Assembly: GCA_900107365.1 (NCBI GenBank)
Contig: FNPS01000004.1
Coordinates: forward strand, 186,001 to 250,000
Direction: 5' to 3'
DNA length: 64,000 nt
DNA from: Flavobacterium aquidurense
Lineage (GTDB): Bacteria; Bacteroidota; Bacteroidia; Flavobacteriales; Flavobacteriaceae
This document shows positions 37,322-46,887 of this stretch, piece by piece. Made by a program: the position numbers and the translations under genes. Positions within the stretch are counted from its first letter, which is position 1. Each line of letters starts with the position of its first letter. A model generated the notes under the pieces. The model ran no database searches. It worked only from the letters and a program-made list of their open reading frames with translations, and was not told where the DNA came from.

Positions 37322-38719
37322 ATGAAGAAGTTTTTTGCATTTGCAGCAATGTTATCACTAGTAATCGGCTGTGGTAAGTCAGGTGACAAGGGTGAGTTAG
37401 TTGGTGTTACAGGAGGGAAATGGCATCCTGAGAAACCTTATGGAATGGCATTAGTTCCTGGTGGATCCTTTATTATGGGTAAATCAGATGCTGATTTAGC
37501 TAATGTAGAAGACGCTCCTACTAAAACGGTAACTGTTCGTTCATTTTATATGGATGAGACTGAGATCACAAATAGTGAATATCGTCAGTTTGTAGAGTGG
37601 GTAAAAGACTCTACAATGAGAGTTCGTTTGGCTATTTTAGCTGATGAAACAGGACAAAAATCTACTGGTGATAAAGGTAAAAAAGGCGGTAGTATCGCTG
37701 ATTATGCCTTTAATGATTCTGAGCCAGATAAAATGACGGCTTATGATAAATACATGTATGATAACTACTATAGTGTTGGAACGAAAGATGATCCATATGC
37801 TGGTAGAAAATTAAACAAAAAAGTTAAGTTAATTAAAGATACAAAAGCTTATCCGGATGAGTATTACACTGAAGTAATGGATTCTATGTATTTGCCAATT
37901 GAAGAATCATACAATGGTTTAAGAACAATTGACGTAAATAAATTGAAATTCCGTTATTCTTGGATGGATATTCAGGCTGCTGCAAAAGCCAAAGTAGGAA
38001 AAAGAAAAGACTTCGTTAAAACAGAACAGGTAAGTGTTTATCCTGACACAACAGTTTGGATTAAAGATTTTGCTTATTCTTATAATGAGCCAATGCACAA
38101 TGATTATTTCTGGCACAAAGCTTACGGAGATTATCCTGTAGTTGGTGTTACATGGAAACAAGCTAAAGCTTTTTGTGCATGGAGAACTTTGAACAAAAAC
38201 AGTTATATTAAATCTAAGAAAAAAGGACGTGACTTAGTAAATGCTTTCAGATTACCTACAGAGGCGGAATGGGAGTATGCTGCAAGAGGAGGTCTGGAAT
38301 CTGCAACTTATCCTTGGGGAGGTCCTTATACTAAGAGTGACAGAGGTTGTTTCTTAGCAAACTTCAAACCAAGCAGAGGAGACTATGCTGCTGACGAGGC
38401 TTTGTATACTGTTGAGGCTAAATCTTATGAAGTAAATGGTTACGGATTATATAACATGGCAGGAAATGTTTCAGAATGGACTGACTCGGCTTACAATCCA
38501 AATGCATACGAATATGTTTCTACAATGAACCCTAACGTAATTGATGGAAACAATCAAAGAAAAGTGGTTCGTGGTGGATCTTGGAAAGATGTTGCTTATT
38601 TCCTACAGGTAAGTACACGTGATCACGAATATGCTGACTCAGCAAGAAGTTATATTGGTTTCAGAACTGTACAGGATTACATGGGAACTCAGGTAACAGG
38701 AAGCAAAAAGAAAAAGTAA
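37322..38719 (+). CDS. gldK: Type IX secretion/gliding lipoprotein GldK
   Basis: A 465-residue outer-membrane lipoprotein (lipobox VIGC, Cys17) with a formylglycine-generating-enzyme/sulfatase-modifying-like domain (GSFIMGKSDADL ... FRLPTEAEWEYAARGG ... NMAGNVSEWTD ... VVRGGSWKDVAY). GldK forms the periplasmic ring with GldN under the outer membrane and is essential for type IX secretion and gliding. It heads gldK-gldL-gldM-gldN. A 263-bp leader with a TATTTTTG box (37218-37225) precedes it. Confidence 0.96.
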   Translation: MKKFFAFAAMLSLVIGCGKSGDKGELVGVTGGKWHPEKPYGMALVPGGSFIMGKSDADLANVEDAPTKTVTVRSFYMDETEITNSEYRQFVEWVKDSTMRVRLAILADETGQKSTGDKGKKGGSIADYAFNDSEPDKMTAYDKYMYDNYYSVGTKDDPYAGRKLNKKVKLIKDTKAYPDEYYTEVMDSMYLPIEESYNGLRTIDVNKLKFRYSWMDIQAAAKAKVGKRKDFVKTEQVSVYPDTTVWIKDFAYSYNEPMHNDYFWHKAYGDYPVVGVTWKQAKAFCAWRTLNKNSYIKSKKKGRDLVNAFRLPTEAEWEYAARGGLESATYPWGGPYTKSDRGCFLANFKPSRGDYAADEALYTVEAKSYEVNGYGLYNMAGNVSEWTDSAYNPNAYEYVSTMNPNVIDGNNQRKVVRGGSWKDVAYFLQVSTRDHEYADSARSYIGFRTVQDYMGTQVTGSKKKK

Positions 38720-38779
38720 ATTATAATTAAATTCAATATCCAAATCAATCTATTTTATTAAAACCTAAAAAAAAGTATT

Positions 38780-39427
38780 ATGGCATTATTAAGTAAAAAA
38801 GCAATGAATTTCGCTTATGGTATGGGAGCGGCAGTAGTAATTATTGGAGCATTATTCAAAATTACTCACTTTGAAATCGGACCATTAACAGGAACGTTAA
38901 TGCTTTCTGTTGGATTAGTAACTGAGGCGTTAATCTTTGCTCTTTCTGCTTTCGAACCAGTAGATGAAGAATTAGACTGGACTCTTGTTTACCCGGAATT
39001 AGCGAATGGTCAGGCTAGAAAAAAAGCTGACAAAGTTGAAACACCAACTGATGCCCAAGGGTTGTTGTCTCAAAAATTAGATGCAATGTTGAAAGAAGCT
39101 AAAATTGACGGAGAATTAATGTCAAGCTTAGGAAATAGCATCAAAAATTTCGAAGGAGCTGCTAAAGCAATTTCTCCAACTGTAGATTCTATCGCAGGAC
39201 AAAAGAAATATGCTGAAGAAATGTCTATGGCTGCTGCACAAATGGAATCATTAAACAGCTTATATAAAGTACAATTAGAGAGTGCTTCAAGAAACGCACA
39301 AGCAAACAGCGAAATCGCTGATAATGCTTCTAAATTAAAAGAACAAATGCAATCAATGACTGCAAACATTGCTTCTTTAAACAGTGTTTATGGTGGTATG
39401 CTTTCTGCAATGAGTAACAAAGGATAA
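38780..39427 (+). CDS. gldL: Gliding motor stator protein GldL
   Basis: A 215-residue inner-membrane protein. Two transmembrane helices near the N-terminus (FAYGMGAAVVIIGALFKITH; LTGTLMLSVGLVTEALIFAL) carry the membrane glutamate associated with proton flow. The remaining part is a cytoplasmic helical domain. GldL pentamers surround the GldM dimer to form the proton-driven motor of type IX secretion and gliding. It lies 60 bp after gldK. Confidence 0.95.
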   Translation: MALLSKKAMNFAYGMGAAVVIIGALFKITHFEIGPLTGTLMLSVGLVTEALIFALSAFEPVDEELDWTLVYPELANGQARKKADKVETPTDAQGLLSQKLDAMLKEAKIDGELMSSLGNSIKNFEGAAKAISPTVDSIAGQKKYAEEMSMAAAQMESLNSLYKVQLESASRNAQANSEIADNASKLKEQMQSMTANIASLNSVYGGMLSAMSNKG

Positions 39428-39479
39428 TTAGTTTTTAACTATTATATTAAAATTATTAATAAGAACTAATTAGAAAAAA

Positions 39480-41018
39480 ATGGCAGGAGGAAAATTAACC
39501 CCTAGACAGAAGATGATTAACCTGATGTATCTGGTTTTCATCGCAATGTTAGCAATGAATATGTCCAAAGAAGTTTTATCTGCTTTTGGATTAATGAATG
39601 AAAAATTTGAAAGCGCTAACACATCTTCAGAACAATCAAATGCTGGTTTATTGATGTCGTTAGATCAAAAAGCTGCTGAAGCAAAAGGAGAATTCGCTAT
39701 TGCTGCAGTTACAGCTCATAAAGTTGAAACAGCTTCGAAAGAATTTTATGCATACATCGGATCTTTGAAAGGTGATGTTTTAAAAGGTTTCGAATCTGAT
39801 AAAGAAACAGGAAAATTACCTTATGAGTCTATGGACAAAGGTGATAATATCGACAACTGGTTTACTGGTGAGGGATATACTGCTAAAGGAAATGACATTA
39901 TCGCACATATTGAGGCTTATAAAGCTGCTATGAAAGCTGCTTTGGCAGATAAAAAATATGCTGCTATTGTTGCTGAGATTGAAAAGAAATTTGATGTTTC
40001 GGATGTGAAAAACAAAGAAGGTTTAAAAGATAAGTATTTAGCTTACCACTTTAAAGGTTTCCCTGCAGTTGCTTCATTAGCTAAACTTTCGGCTTGGCAA
40101 AATGACGTTCAAAAAGCAGAATCTGATGTATACAGTGCTGCTTTAGGAAAAGCTGCGGTAGCTGCTGCTTCTTACAGTAACTATCAAGCGATTGTTGTTT
40201 TAGACAAAAATGCTTATTTCCAAGGTGAGAAAGTTACAGGTAAGGTAGTTTTAGGTCGTTATGATGAAAATACTAAACCAACTTCTTTCCAGGGTCCTGG
40301 ACAAATCGTTAACGGACAAGCTGTTATTTCATTAACTGCTGGTGGTGTTGGAGAACAGGATATCAATGGACAATTTACGTTCTTAGAGGATGGAAAAAAC
40401 ATTCCTTTGAAATTTAAAGGAACTTACGTTGTAGTACCAAAACCAAATTCAGCTACTATTTCTGCTGATAAAATGAATGTGGTTTATAGAGGTGTTGTTA
40501 ACCCAATCTCTGTTTCATTTGCTGGTGTTGATGCTAACAAAATTGTTGCAAGTGCTCCAGGTCTGGCTTCTGCTGGAAAACCTGGTAAATATAACATGAG
40601 CCCTGGTTCAGGTACTGAAGCTACTATTTCTGTTACTGGAACTTTACCAAACGGTGACAAAGTTACAGATAAGAAATCATTCAGAATTAAAGGTATTCCT
40701 GGTCCAACAGGTACAATTAGAGGTGAAATGGGTGTTGTTAAAGGACCTAAATCTAACTTAGAAATTGCTACTATTGGTGCTAAATTACTTGATTTTGATT
40801 TTGAAGTTGGTTTAGATGTTGTTGGATTTAATTTAAAAATTGCAGGACAGCCTACAGTTGTTGTTACTGGTAATAAATTAAGTGCACAATGTAAATCAGT
40901 TCTTGCTAAAGCTGGAAGAGGTGATCAGGTTACTATTTCTGAAATTAAAACTAAACTTGTTGGAGCTGGTAGTTATTTATTACCACGTACTGCTCCGGTA
41001 ATTTACGAAATACAATAA
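39480..41018 (+). CDS. gldM: Gliding motor protein GldM
   Basis: A 512-residue protein. One N-terminal transmembrane helix (INLMYLVFIAMLAMNMSKEV), then a long periplasmic part of helical D1 and three beta domains (GKVVLGRYDENTKPTSF, GVVNPISVSFAGVDANK, GAGSYLLPRTAPVIYEIQ). GldM spans the periplasm and transmits motor energy to the GldK/GldN ring. It is 52 bp after gldL and 41 bp before gldN. Confidence 0.96.
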   Translation: MAGGKLTPRQKMINLMYLVFIAMLAMNMSKEVLSAFGLMNEKFESANTSSEQSNAGLLMSLDQKAAEAKGEFAIAAVTAHKVETASKEFYAYIGSLKGDVLKGFESDKETGKLPYESMDKGDNIDNWFTGEGYTAKGNDIIAHIEAYKAAMKAALADKKYAAIVAEIEKKFDVSDVKNKEGLKDKYLAYHFKGFPAVASLAKLSAWQNDVQKAESDVYSAALGKAAVAAASYSNYQAIVVLDKNAYFQGEKVTGKVVLGRYDENTKPTSFQGPGQIVNGQAVISLTAGGVGEQDINGQFTFLEDGKNIPLKFKGTYVVVPKPNSATISADKMNVVYRGVVNPISVSFAGVDANKIVASAPGLASAGKPGKYNMSPGSGTEATISVTGTLPNGDKVTDKKSFRIKGIPGPTGTIRGEMGVVKGPKSNLEIATIGAKLLDFDFEVGLDVVGFNLKIAGQPTVVVTGNKLSAQCKSVLAKAGRGDQVTISEIKTKLVGAGSYLLPRTAPVIYEIQ

Positions 41019-41059
41019 TAAAGTAGGTAAGACTACATTCAATATCTTATAATGATATC

Positions 41060-42052
41060 ATGATGAAAGTAAGAAATTTTTTAATAGCTATTGTTTCTAT
41101 CGCTGGAGGTTTTGCTTCTCATGCGCAATCGAATCTGCTTAATGCAAAAACACCGGCACAGATAGGACTTAAGACTCCTGCACAACTTATCTCAGACAAC
41201 GATAAGCCTTTAGCTTATGGTTACGTAGATGATAGAGATGTCTTGATGGGAAAAACAACTTGGGAGATCATTGATTTGAATGAAAAAATCAACTTTCCAT
41301 TATATTTTCCTGTAGATACAGCTAATATTGGTTCTGATAGACGTTCGCTTTACGATGTTTTGACGAAAGCCATCAAAAGTGGTAAAGTAACTGAAGTTTA
41401 TACTGATAGTTATTTCAATACTAAAAAATCTATGAAAGACATCGAAGGATCGTTATCTCGTATTGATACAACTGATGCTGGTAGAGAACTTATTAACCAA
41501 TATCCTGATGATTACAAAACTCACGTTGTGAAGAAAAAAGTAGTTACAGGTACTGGTAAAAAGAAAGTGGTAACTTATGTTGATGAAACAGTTGGAGCAT
41601 CAAGAACAGTTCCTTCAGAATACATTTTGAAACAAGATTTAACAGCTCAGGATGTTACACAATACAAAATTAAAGGATACTGGTACTTTGACAAACGTCA
41701 AAGTGAATTGAAATATCGTTTACTTGGAATTTGTCCGGTTACTCCTGATGTTTATACAATGAACAGTGATGAGAAGGATTATATCGAGTTATTCTGGGTT
41801 TTCTTCCCTAATTCTAGAGAAGCGTTACATGAAGCAAAAGCTTTTAACGACAATAATTCAGCATTGCCAATCTCATTCGATCAGATCTTAAATTCAAGAC
41901 GTTTTAATGCAGTAATCTACAAAGAAGAAAACTTGTACGGAGATCGTGAGATCAAAGAATACATGAAAGATAACGCACAAAACCAATTATTAGAATCTGA
42001 AAGAGTAAAAGAGAAGATTCGTAATTTTGAACAAGATATGTGGAACTACTAA
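41060..42052 (+). CDS. gldN: Type IX secretion/gliding protein GldN
   Basis: A 330-residue periplasmic protein. A signal peptide (NFLIAIVSIAGGFASHAQ) is followed by a mature domain with VTPDVYTMNSDEKDYIELFW and NSRRFNAVIYKEENLYGD. GldN is the ring partner of GldK. It is followed by a terminator with a TACCTTTG loop and then by the nearly identical gldO. By my alignment about 309 of 330 residues match GldO. Confidence 0.96.
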   Translation: MMKVRNFLIAIVSIAGGFASHAQSNLLNAKTPAQIGLKTPAQLISDNDKPLAYGYVDDRDVLMGKTTWEIIDLNEKINFPLYFPVDTANIGSDRRSLYDVLTKAIKSGKVTEVYTDSYFNTKKSMKDIEGSLSRIDTTDAGRELINQYPDDYKTHVVKKKVVTGTGKKKVVTYVDETVGASRTVPSEYILKQDLTAQDVTQYKIKGYWYFDKRQSELKYRLLGICPVTPDVYTMNSDEKDYIELFWVFFPNSREALHEAKAFNDNNSALPISFDQILNSRRFNAVIYKEENLYGDREIKEYMKDNAQNQLLESERVKEKIRNFEQDMWNY

Positions 42053-42076
42053 GTTTCTATATTACATTTTAACAGA

Positions 42077-42110
42077 AACTCTTACTACCTTTGTAGTAAG
42101 AGTTTTTTAT
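42077..42110 (+). terminator. Terminator after gldN
   Basis: AACTCTTACTA (42077-42087) pairs with TAGTAAGAGTT (42094-42104), loop CCTTTG, followed by a T-run. The same structure is repeated after gldO. Confidence 0.9.
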
Positions 42111-42294
42111 TTTATAAAAATCTTTAAAAACGGTTGTTAGACTTATGGTGTTTGCTTCAGTTCTTTAAAGGTTGTAAGGAGATTTAAGATAGCTATAATC
42201 ACTGATACAGGATTGGTTAGATTTTAACAAACATTATTGTAGGAAAAATAATAATATAATAGAAAAATTCGCGTTTGTTTATTTAAATTATATA

Positions 42295-43287
42295 ATGATG
42301 AAAGTGAAGAATTTTTTAATTGTAGTTGCTAGTATAGCAACGGGTTTAGTTTCAAATGCGCAATCAAATCTGCTTAATGCAAAAACAGCTGATCAGATTG
42401 GAATTAAGACTCCAGCCCAACTTATTTCGGACAATGATAAGCCTTTGGCTTATGGTTATGTAGATGATAGAGATGTTTTGATGGGAAAAACAACTTGGGA
42501 GATTATTGATTTGAATGAAAAAATTAACTTCCCATTGTATTTTCCAGTAGATACAGCTAATATTGGTCCGGATAGACGTTCTCTCTATGACGTTTTGACG
42601 AAAGCCATCAAAAGTGGTAAAGTAACTGAAGTATATACGGACAGTTATTTCAACACTAAAAAATCTATGAAAGATATCGAAGGCTCTTTGTCTCGTGTCG
42701 ATACTACTGATGCTGGTAGAGAACTCATCAACCAATATCCGGATGATTACAAAACGCACGTTGTGAAGAAAAAAGTAGTTACGGGTACTGGCAAAAAGAA
42801 AGTGGTAACTTATGTTGATGAAACAGTGGGAGCGTCAAGAACAGTTCCTTCAGAATACATCTTAAAACAAGATTTAACAGCTCAGGATGTTACACAATAT
42901 AAAATTAAGGGATATTGGTATTTTGACAAACGTCAAAGTGAATTAAAATATCGCTTACTGGGTATTTGTCCCGTAACACCTGATGTCTATACTATGAACA
43001 GTGACGAAAAAGATTATATCGAGTTATTTTGGGTTTTCTTCCCTAATGCAAGAGAAGTACTTCATGAAGCGAAAGCGTTTAATGATAGTAATTCAGCGAT
43101 GCCGATTTCTTTTGATCAGATTTTAAATTCCAGACGTTTTAATGCAATCATCTACAAAGAGGAAAATATGTATGGAGATCGTGAGATCAAAGAATACATG
43201 AAAGATAATGCACAGAACCAATTATTAGAAGCTGAAAGAGTAAAAGAGAAGATTCGTAATTTTGAAGAAGATATGTGGAACTACTAA
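42295..43287 (+). CDS. gldO: GldN paralogue GldO
   Basis: A 330-residue protein nearly identical to GldN (about 21 differences, 11 of them in the first 40 residues, around the signal peptide: NFLIVVASIATGLVSNAQ). The mature part keeps all GldN motifs, so it should substitute for GldN, as is known for F. johnsoniae gldO. It lies 242 bp after gldN with its own upstream region, so it may be regulated separately. Synonymous differences are scattered along the gene, so the two copies are not freshly duplicated. Confidence 0.93.
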   Translation: MMKVKNFLIVVASIATGLVSNAQSNLLNAKTADQIGIKTPAQLISDNDKPLAYGYVDDRDVLMGKTTWEIIDLNEKINFPLYFPVDTANIGPDRRSLYDVLTKAIKSGKVTEVYTDSYFNTKKSMKDIEGSLSRVDTTDAGRELINQYPDDYKTHVVKKKVVTGTGKKKVVTYVDETVGASRTVPSEYILKQDLTAQDVTQYKIKGYWYFDKRQSELKYRLLGICPVTPDVYTMNSDEKDYIELFWVFFPNAREVLHEAKAFNDSNSAMPISFDQILNSRRFNAIIYKEENMYGDREIKEYMKDNAQNQLLEAERVKEKIRNFEEDMWNY

Positions 43288-43310
43288 GTAGGTAAATTAC
43301 ATTATAACAA

Positions 43311-43345
43311 AAACTCTTAGTACCTTTGTAGTAAGAGTTTTTTTA
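43311..43345 (+). terminator. Terminator after gldO
   Basis: AAACTCTTAGTA pairs with TAGTAAGAGTTT with one mismatch, followed by seven T. The loop again reads ACCTTTG. It is a duplicate of the gldN terminator. Confidence 0.85.
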
Positions 43346-43362
43346 TTTTTTACCTATAGTAC

Positions 43363-44412
43363 ATGTTAGATTATATAATCGTCGGATCTGGATTGGCTGG
43401 GATTTCTTTTGCTGAGATTGCCCTTAAAAACAATAAATCTATTTTAGTGATAGATGATAAATCTCAAATATCATCCAGAGTTGCTGGCGGACTATATAAT
43501 CCTGTTATTTTAAAGCGCTTTAGTGAGGTTTGGAAAGCAGAAGAACAATTGGTTTTAATGGAAGATTTTTACCATCAGATTGAAGCTAAACTGCAAACGA
43601 AAGTTAATTTTAAATTACCTATTCTTAGAAAGTTTTTCTCCATCGAAGAGCAGAATAACTGGTTTGCAGCTTCAGATAAACCATTGCTGGCTCCGTTTCT
43701 TTCAACCAAATTAATCTTTAAAAAGTATTTCGGAATAGATTCTCCTTTTGATTATGGCGAAGTTTTGCATACCGGTTATGTCGACACTTCACTTTTGCTG
43801 GATCAGTATCAGAATTATTTAATAGAAAATAAATTATTACTGCAAGAATCGTTTCTATATGATGTTTTAATTATAAACGATGATTTTGTTGAATATAAAG
43901 GTGTTAAAGCCAGGCACATAATTTTTGCAGAAGGTTTTGGTTTGCATGCAAATCCATTTTTTCAGGATTTGCCTTTAGATGGTACCAAAGGAGAACTCTT
44001 TATTATAAAAGCACCAGAACTAGATTTAGATGTAATTGTCAATACCAGTGTCTTTATTTTGCCTTTAGGGGATCATTTGTTTAAAGTTGGCGCGACATAC
44101 AATTGGAAAGACAAAACAGATAATCCGACGGAAGAAGGAAAAACGGAATTAGTTGAACGTATTCAGGAAATTATCAACTGCGATTTTGAAATCGTTTCTC
44201 ATTTTGGAGGTGTAAGACCAACGGTTCGTGATAGAAGGCCTATTATCGGAACACACCATAAGTATCATCCTTTGCATTTATTAAATGGCTTAGGAACCCG
44301 TGGAGTCATGCTTGGGCCTGCAATGGCAAAGGACTTATTTGATTATATTGAAAATAATAAGCCTTTGGATCCTACAATCGATATTGAACGATTTTATAAA
44401 AAAAGGAAATAG
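43363..44412 (+). CDS. FAD-dependent oxidoreductase (DAO family)
   Basis: A 349-residue flavoprotein of the D-amino-acid oxidase/glycine oxidase fold. The N-terminal FAD loop is IIVGSGLAGISFAEIAL with acidic VIDD, then SRVAGGLYNPVI; the C-terminal FGGVRPTVRDRRPIIG and NGLGTRGVMLGPAMAKDLF complete the FAD site. The substrate is unknown. It starts 17 bp after the gldO terminator hairpin and is convergent with the DUF983 gene. This neighbour of gldO is retained in related gliding flavobacteria. Confidence 0.85.
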   Translation: MLDYIIVGSGLAGISFAEIALKNNKSILVIDDKSQISSRVAGGLYNPVILKRFSEVWKAEEQLVLMEDFYHQIEAKLQTKVNFKLPILRKFFSIEEQNNWFAASDKPLLAPFLSTKLIFKKYFGIDSPFDYGEVLHTGYVDTSLLLDQYQNYLIENKLLLQESFLYDVLIINDDFVEYKGVKARHIIFAEGFGLHANPFFQDLPLDGTKGELFIIKAPELDLDVIVNTSVFILPLGDHLFKVGATYNWKDKTDNPTEEGKTELVERIQEIINCDFEIVSHFGGVRPTVRDRRPIIGTHHKYHPLHLLNGLGTRGVMLGPAMAKDLFDYIENNKPLDPTIDIERFYKKRK

Positions 44413-44414
44413 GA

Positions 44415-44798
44415 TTATTTTTTTCCGGCGTTTGGATCGTACGAAACAAACATGTTAATATACAAGTTTCTTGAAAGTCGTAAGACGAAGGGAAATAATA
44501 CAATCAAAGCGATTACGATTGTTAAAAAGGATTGCTCTATAGAAGCTCCAAAAAACAGAAATGAGACAATAAAGGCTGCAATTCCTACTGCAACATTTAA
44601 TCCATAACTTACATACATTGCGCCATAAAAAAACGACGGTTCGATTTGATATTTTAATCCGCAATGACTGCAATTTTCGTTCATTTTGAGAACTTTAGTC
44701 AAATGAAGCGGATTTTTGTCCGAATACATGCTCTCATTTTGACATTTTGGACAACTTCCTGTTAAAATACTATTTAGTTTGGATCCTTTTTTTAACAT
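44415..44798 (-). CDS. DUF983 membrane protein
   Basis: A 127-residue protein. The N-terminus has a zinc-ribbon-like CPKCQNESMY and CSHCGLKY, followed by EPSFFYGAMYVSYG and two hydrophobic helices (AVGIAAFIVSFLFFG; FLTIVIALIVLFPFVL). This is DUF983. I set the start at 44798 (MLKKGSKLNSIL), 9 codons inside a longer frame, because the family begins there. The stop is 2 bp from the convergent FAD oxidoreductase gene. Confidence 0.82.
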   Translation of the reverse strand: MLKKGSKLNSILTGSCPKCQNESMYSDKNPLHLTKVLKMNENCSHCGLKYQIEPSFFYGAMYVSYGLNVAVGIAAFIVSFLFFGASIEQSFLTIVIALIVLFPFVLRLSRNLYINMFVSYDPNAGKK

Positions 44799-44864
44799 TT
44801 GCAAAAAATTTAAACAAAGGTACATTTTTTAAACCTTTACTGCTTGTAACAATAGTCACAAATT

Positions 44865-46778
44865 ATGCTTAATATACACAATCTTTCAGTTTCTTTTGGT
44901 GGAACCTATTTATTTGAAGAAGTTACTTTTCGTTTGGGCGCCGGAGACCGGGTTGGTCTTGTTGGTAAGAACGGAGCGGGTAAATCGACAATGCTTAAAA
45001 TGTTAGCAAGAGATTTTGCTCCTGATTCTGGAGTTATTTCTCAGGAGAAAGATATCAAAATGGGATTTTTACGTCAGGATATTGATTTTGAACGAGGAAG
45101 AACTGTATTAGAAGAAGCCTATGAAGCTTTTACTGAAATTAAGATTGTAGAAAAAAAACTAGAAGAAATCAATCATCAATTGGTTACCAGAACCGATTAT
45201 GAGAGTGAAGAATATAGTCAAATTATTGAAGATTTATCTGATTATACCCATCGTTTTGACCTCCTTGGAGGTTATAATTATGTGGGAGATACAGAGAAAA
45301 TTCTTTTAGGACTTGGTTTCAAAAGAGAAGTTTTTAATAACCAAACCGAAACGTTTTCAGGAGGTTGGAGAATGCGTATCGAGTTGGCTAAATTATTATT
45401 ACAGTCCAATGATGTATTGCTTCTGGATGAGCCAACCAACCACTTAGATATCGAGAGTATCATCTGGTTAGAGAGTTTCCTTCGTAATTATCCCGGAGTT
45501 GTGGTAATTGTATCGCACGATAAAATGTTCCTGGACAATGTTACCAATCGTACGATTGAAATTTCATTAGGAAAAGCATATGATTTCAATAAGCCCTATT
45601 CTCAGTATTTAGAGTTACGCCACGAAATTCGTGAAAAGCAATTGGCAACTCAAAAGAATCAGGCTAAGAAAATTGAAGAAACAGAAAAATTAATCGAGAA
45701 ATTCCGTGCAAAAGCTTCAAAAGCTTCTATGGCGCAATCATTGATTAAAAAATTAGATAAAGTAGAACGAATCGAAGTTGATGAAGACGACAATTCGGTA
45801 ATGAATATTTCTTTTCCAGTTTCAAAAGAACCGGGAAGAGTAGTGGTTGAAGCAGAACACGTAACAAAAGCTTACGGTGATAAAGTTATTTTAAAAGATA
45901 TTGATTTATTAGTAGAACGCGGAAGTAAAATTGCTTTTGTGGGTCAGAATGGTCAAGGAAAATCCACTTTTATTAAAGCCATAGTCAATGAATTTGAATA
46001 TCAGGGTAATATAAAACTGGGACACAATGTGCAGTTAGGTTATTTTGCTCAAAATCAGGCTGAATATCTGGATGGCGAAATTACTTTGTTGCAAACAATG
46101 GAAGATGCTGCAATGGACACGAACCGCTCTAAAGTTCGCGACATGTTAGGTTCATTTTTGTTTCGTGGTGATGATGTGGAGAAAAAGGTAAAAGTACTTT
46201 CTGGTGGTGAACGTAACCGTTTGGCGCTTTGTAAATTATTACTACAGCCAATCAACGTTTTGCTGATGGATGAGCCTACAAATCACCTGGACATCAAATC
46301 TAAAAATGTATTAAAAGCGGCACTTCAAAAATTTGGCGGAACTTTATTACTGGTTTCGCACGACAGGGATTTTCTTCAGGGAATGTCGAATATCGTGTAC
46401 GAATTCAAAGATCAAAAAATCAAAGAATATTTGGGTGACATCAACTATTTCTTAGAACAGCGCAACCTTGAAAACATGCGTGAAGTCGAGAAAAAAGATG
46501 TTGCCAAAGCAGCTGCTCCAAAGGAGACGAACAAAGCGTCATACGAAGATCAGAAAAAAGGAAAATCGCTTCAAAACCGATTAAGCAAAATCGAAAGTCA
46601 AATCAAACAATTGGAAAAAGACATTCAGCACGATGACAAAATGCTGGCTTCTAATTATGATAAACATATCGAAGATGCTTCATTTTTTACTGCATACAAT
46701 AAAAAGAAAGCAGATTTAGATCAATTACTTTTAGACTGGGAAATCGTTCAGGAAGAGATCGATAATTTTAATGCTTAA
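44865..46778 (+). CDS. ABC-F family ATPase
   Basis: A 637-residue soluble protein with two ABC domains: Walker A GKNGAGKST at about residue 35 and GQNGQGKST at about 362; signatures SGGWRMRIELA and LSGGERNRLALC; Walker B VLLLDEPTNHLD and VLLMDEPTNHLD. The inter-domain linker and the C-terminal coiled coil (LQNRLSKIESQIKQLEKDI) fit the Uup/YdiF type of ABC-F translation factors, which act on ribosomes. No transmembrane part is present. It stands alone, with a heptamer repeat array just downstream. Confidence 0.93.
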   Translation: MLNIHNLSVSFGGTYLFEEVTFRLGAGDRVGLVGKNGAGKSTMLKMLARDFAPDSGVISQEKDIKMGFLRQDIDFERGRTVLEEAYEAFTEIKIVEKKLEEINHQLVTRTDYESEEYSQIIEDLSDYTHRFDLLGGYNYVGDTEKILLGLGFKREVFNNQTETFSGGWRMRIELAKLLLQSNDVLLLDEPTNHLDIESIIWLESFLRNYPGVVVIVSHDKMFLDNVTNRTIEISLGKAYDFNKPYSQYLELRHEIREKQLATQKNQAKKIEETEKLIEKFRAKASKASMAQSLIKKLDKVERIEVDEDDNSVMNISFPVSKEPGRVVVEAEHVTKAYGDKVILKDIDLLVERGSKIAFVGQNGQGKSTFIKAIVNEFEYQGNIKLGHNVQLGYFAQNQAEYLDGEITLLQTMEDAAMDTNRSKVRDMLGSFLFRGDDVEKKVKVLSGGERNRLALCKLLLQPINVLLMDEPTNHLDIKSKNVLKAALQKFGGTLLLVSHDRDFLQGMSNIVYEFKDQKIKEYLGDINYFLEQRNLENMREVEKKDVAKAAAPKETNKASYEDQKKGKSLQNRLSKIESQIKQLEKDIQHDDKMLASNYDKHIEDASFFTAYNKKKADLDQLLLDWEIVQEEIDNFNA

Positions 46779-46794
46779 TTTTTAGTTTTCTTTG

Positions 46795-46883
46795 TTTCAG
46801 GTTTCAAGTTTCAGGTTCCTATCGTAGCCTGAAACCTGAAACCTGAAACCTGAAACCTGAAACCTGAAACCTGAAACCTGAAA
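46795..46883 (+). repeat. CCTGAAA heptamer array with inverted half
   Basis: Eight exact tandem copies of CCTGAAA run from 46828 to 46883. Before them lie inverted relatives (TTTCAGG at 46795, TTTCAAG, TTTCAGG), so the array can fold into a hairpin. It separates two convergent genes and may act as a terminator. Confidence 0.9.
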
Positions 46884-46887
46884 CAAA

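Noticed and set aside
46828..46883. CCTGAAA tandem repeats as a CRISPR array
   Set aside because: The 7-bp unit has no spacers and no cas genes are near; it is a simple tandem array.
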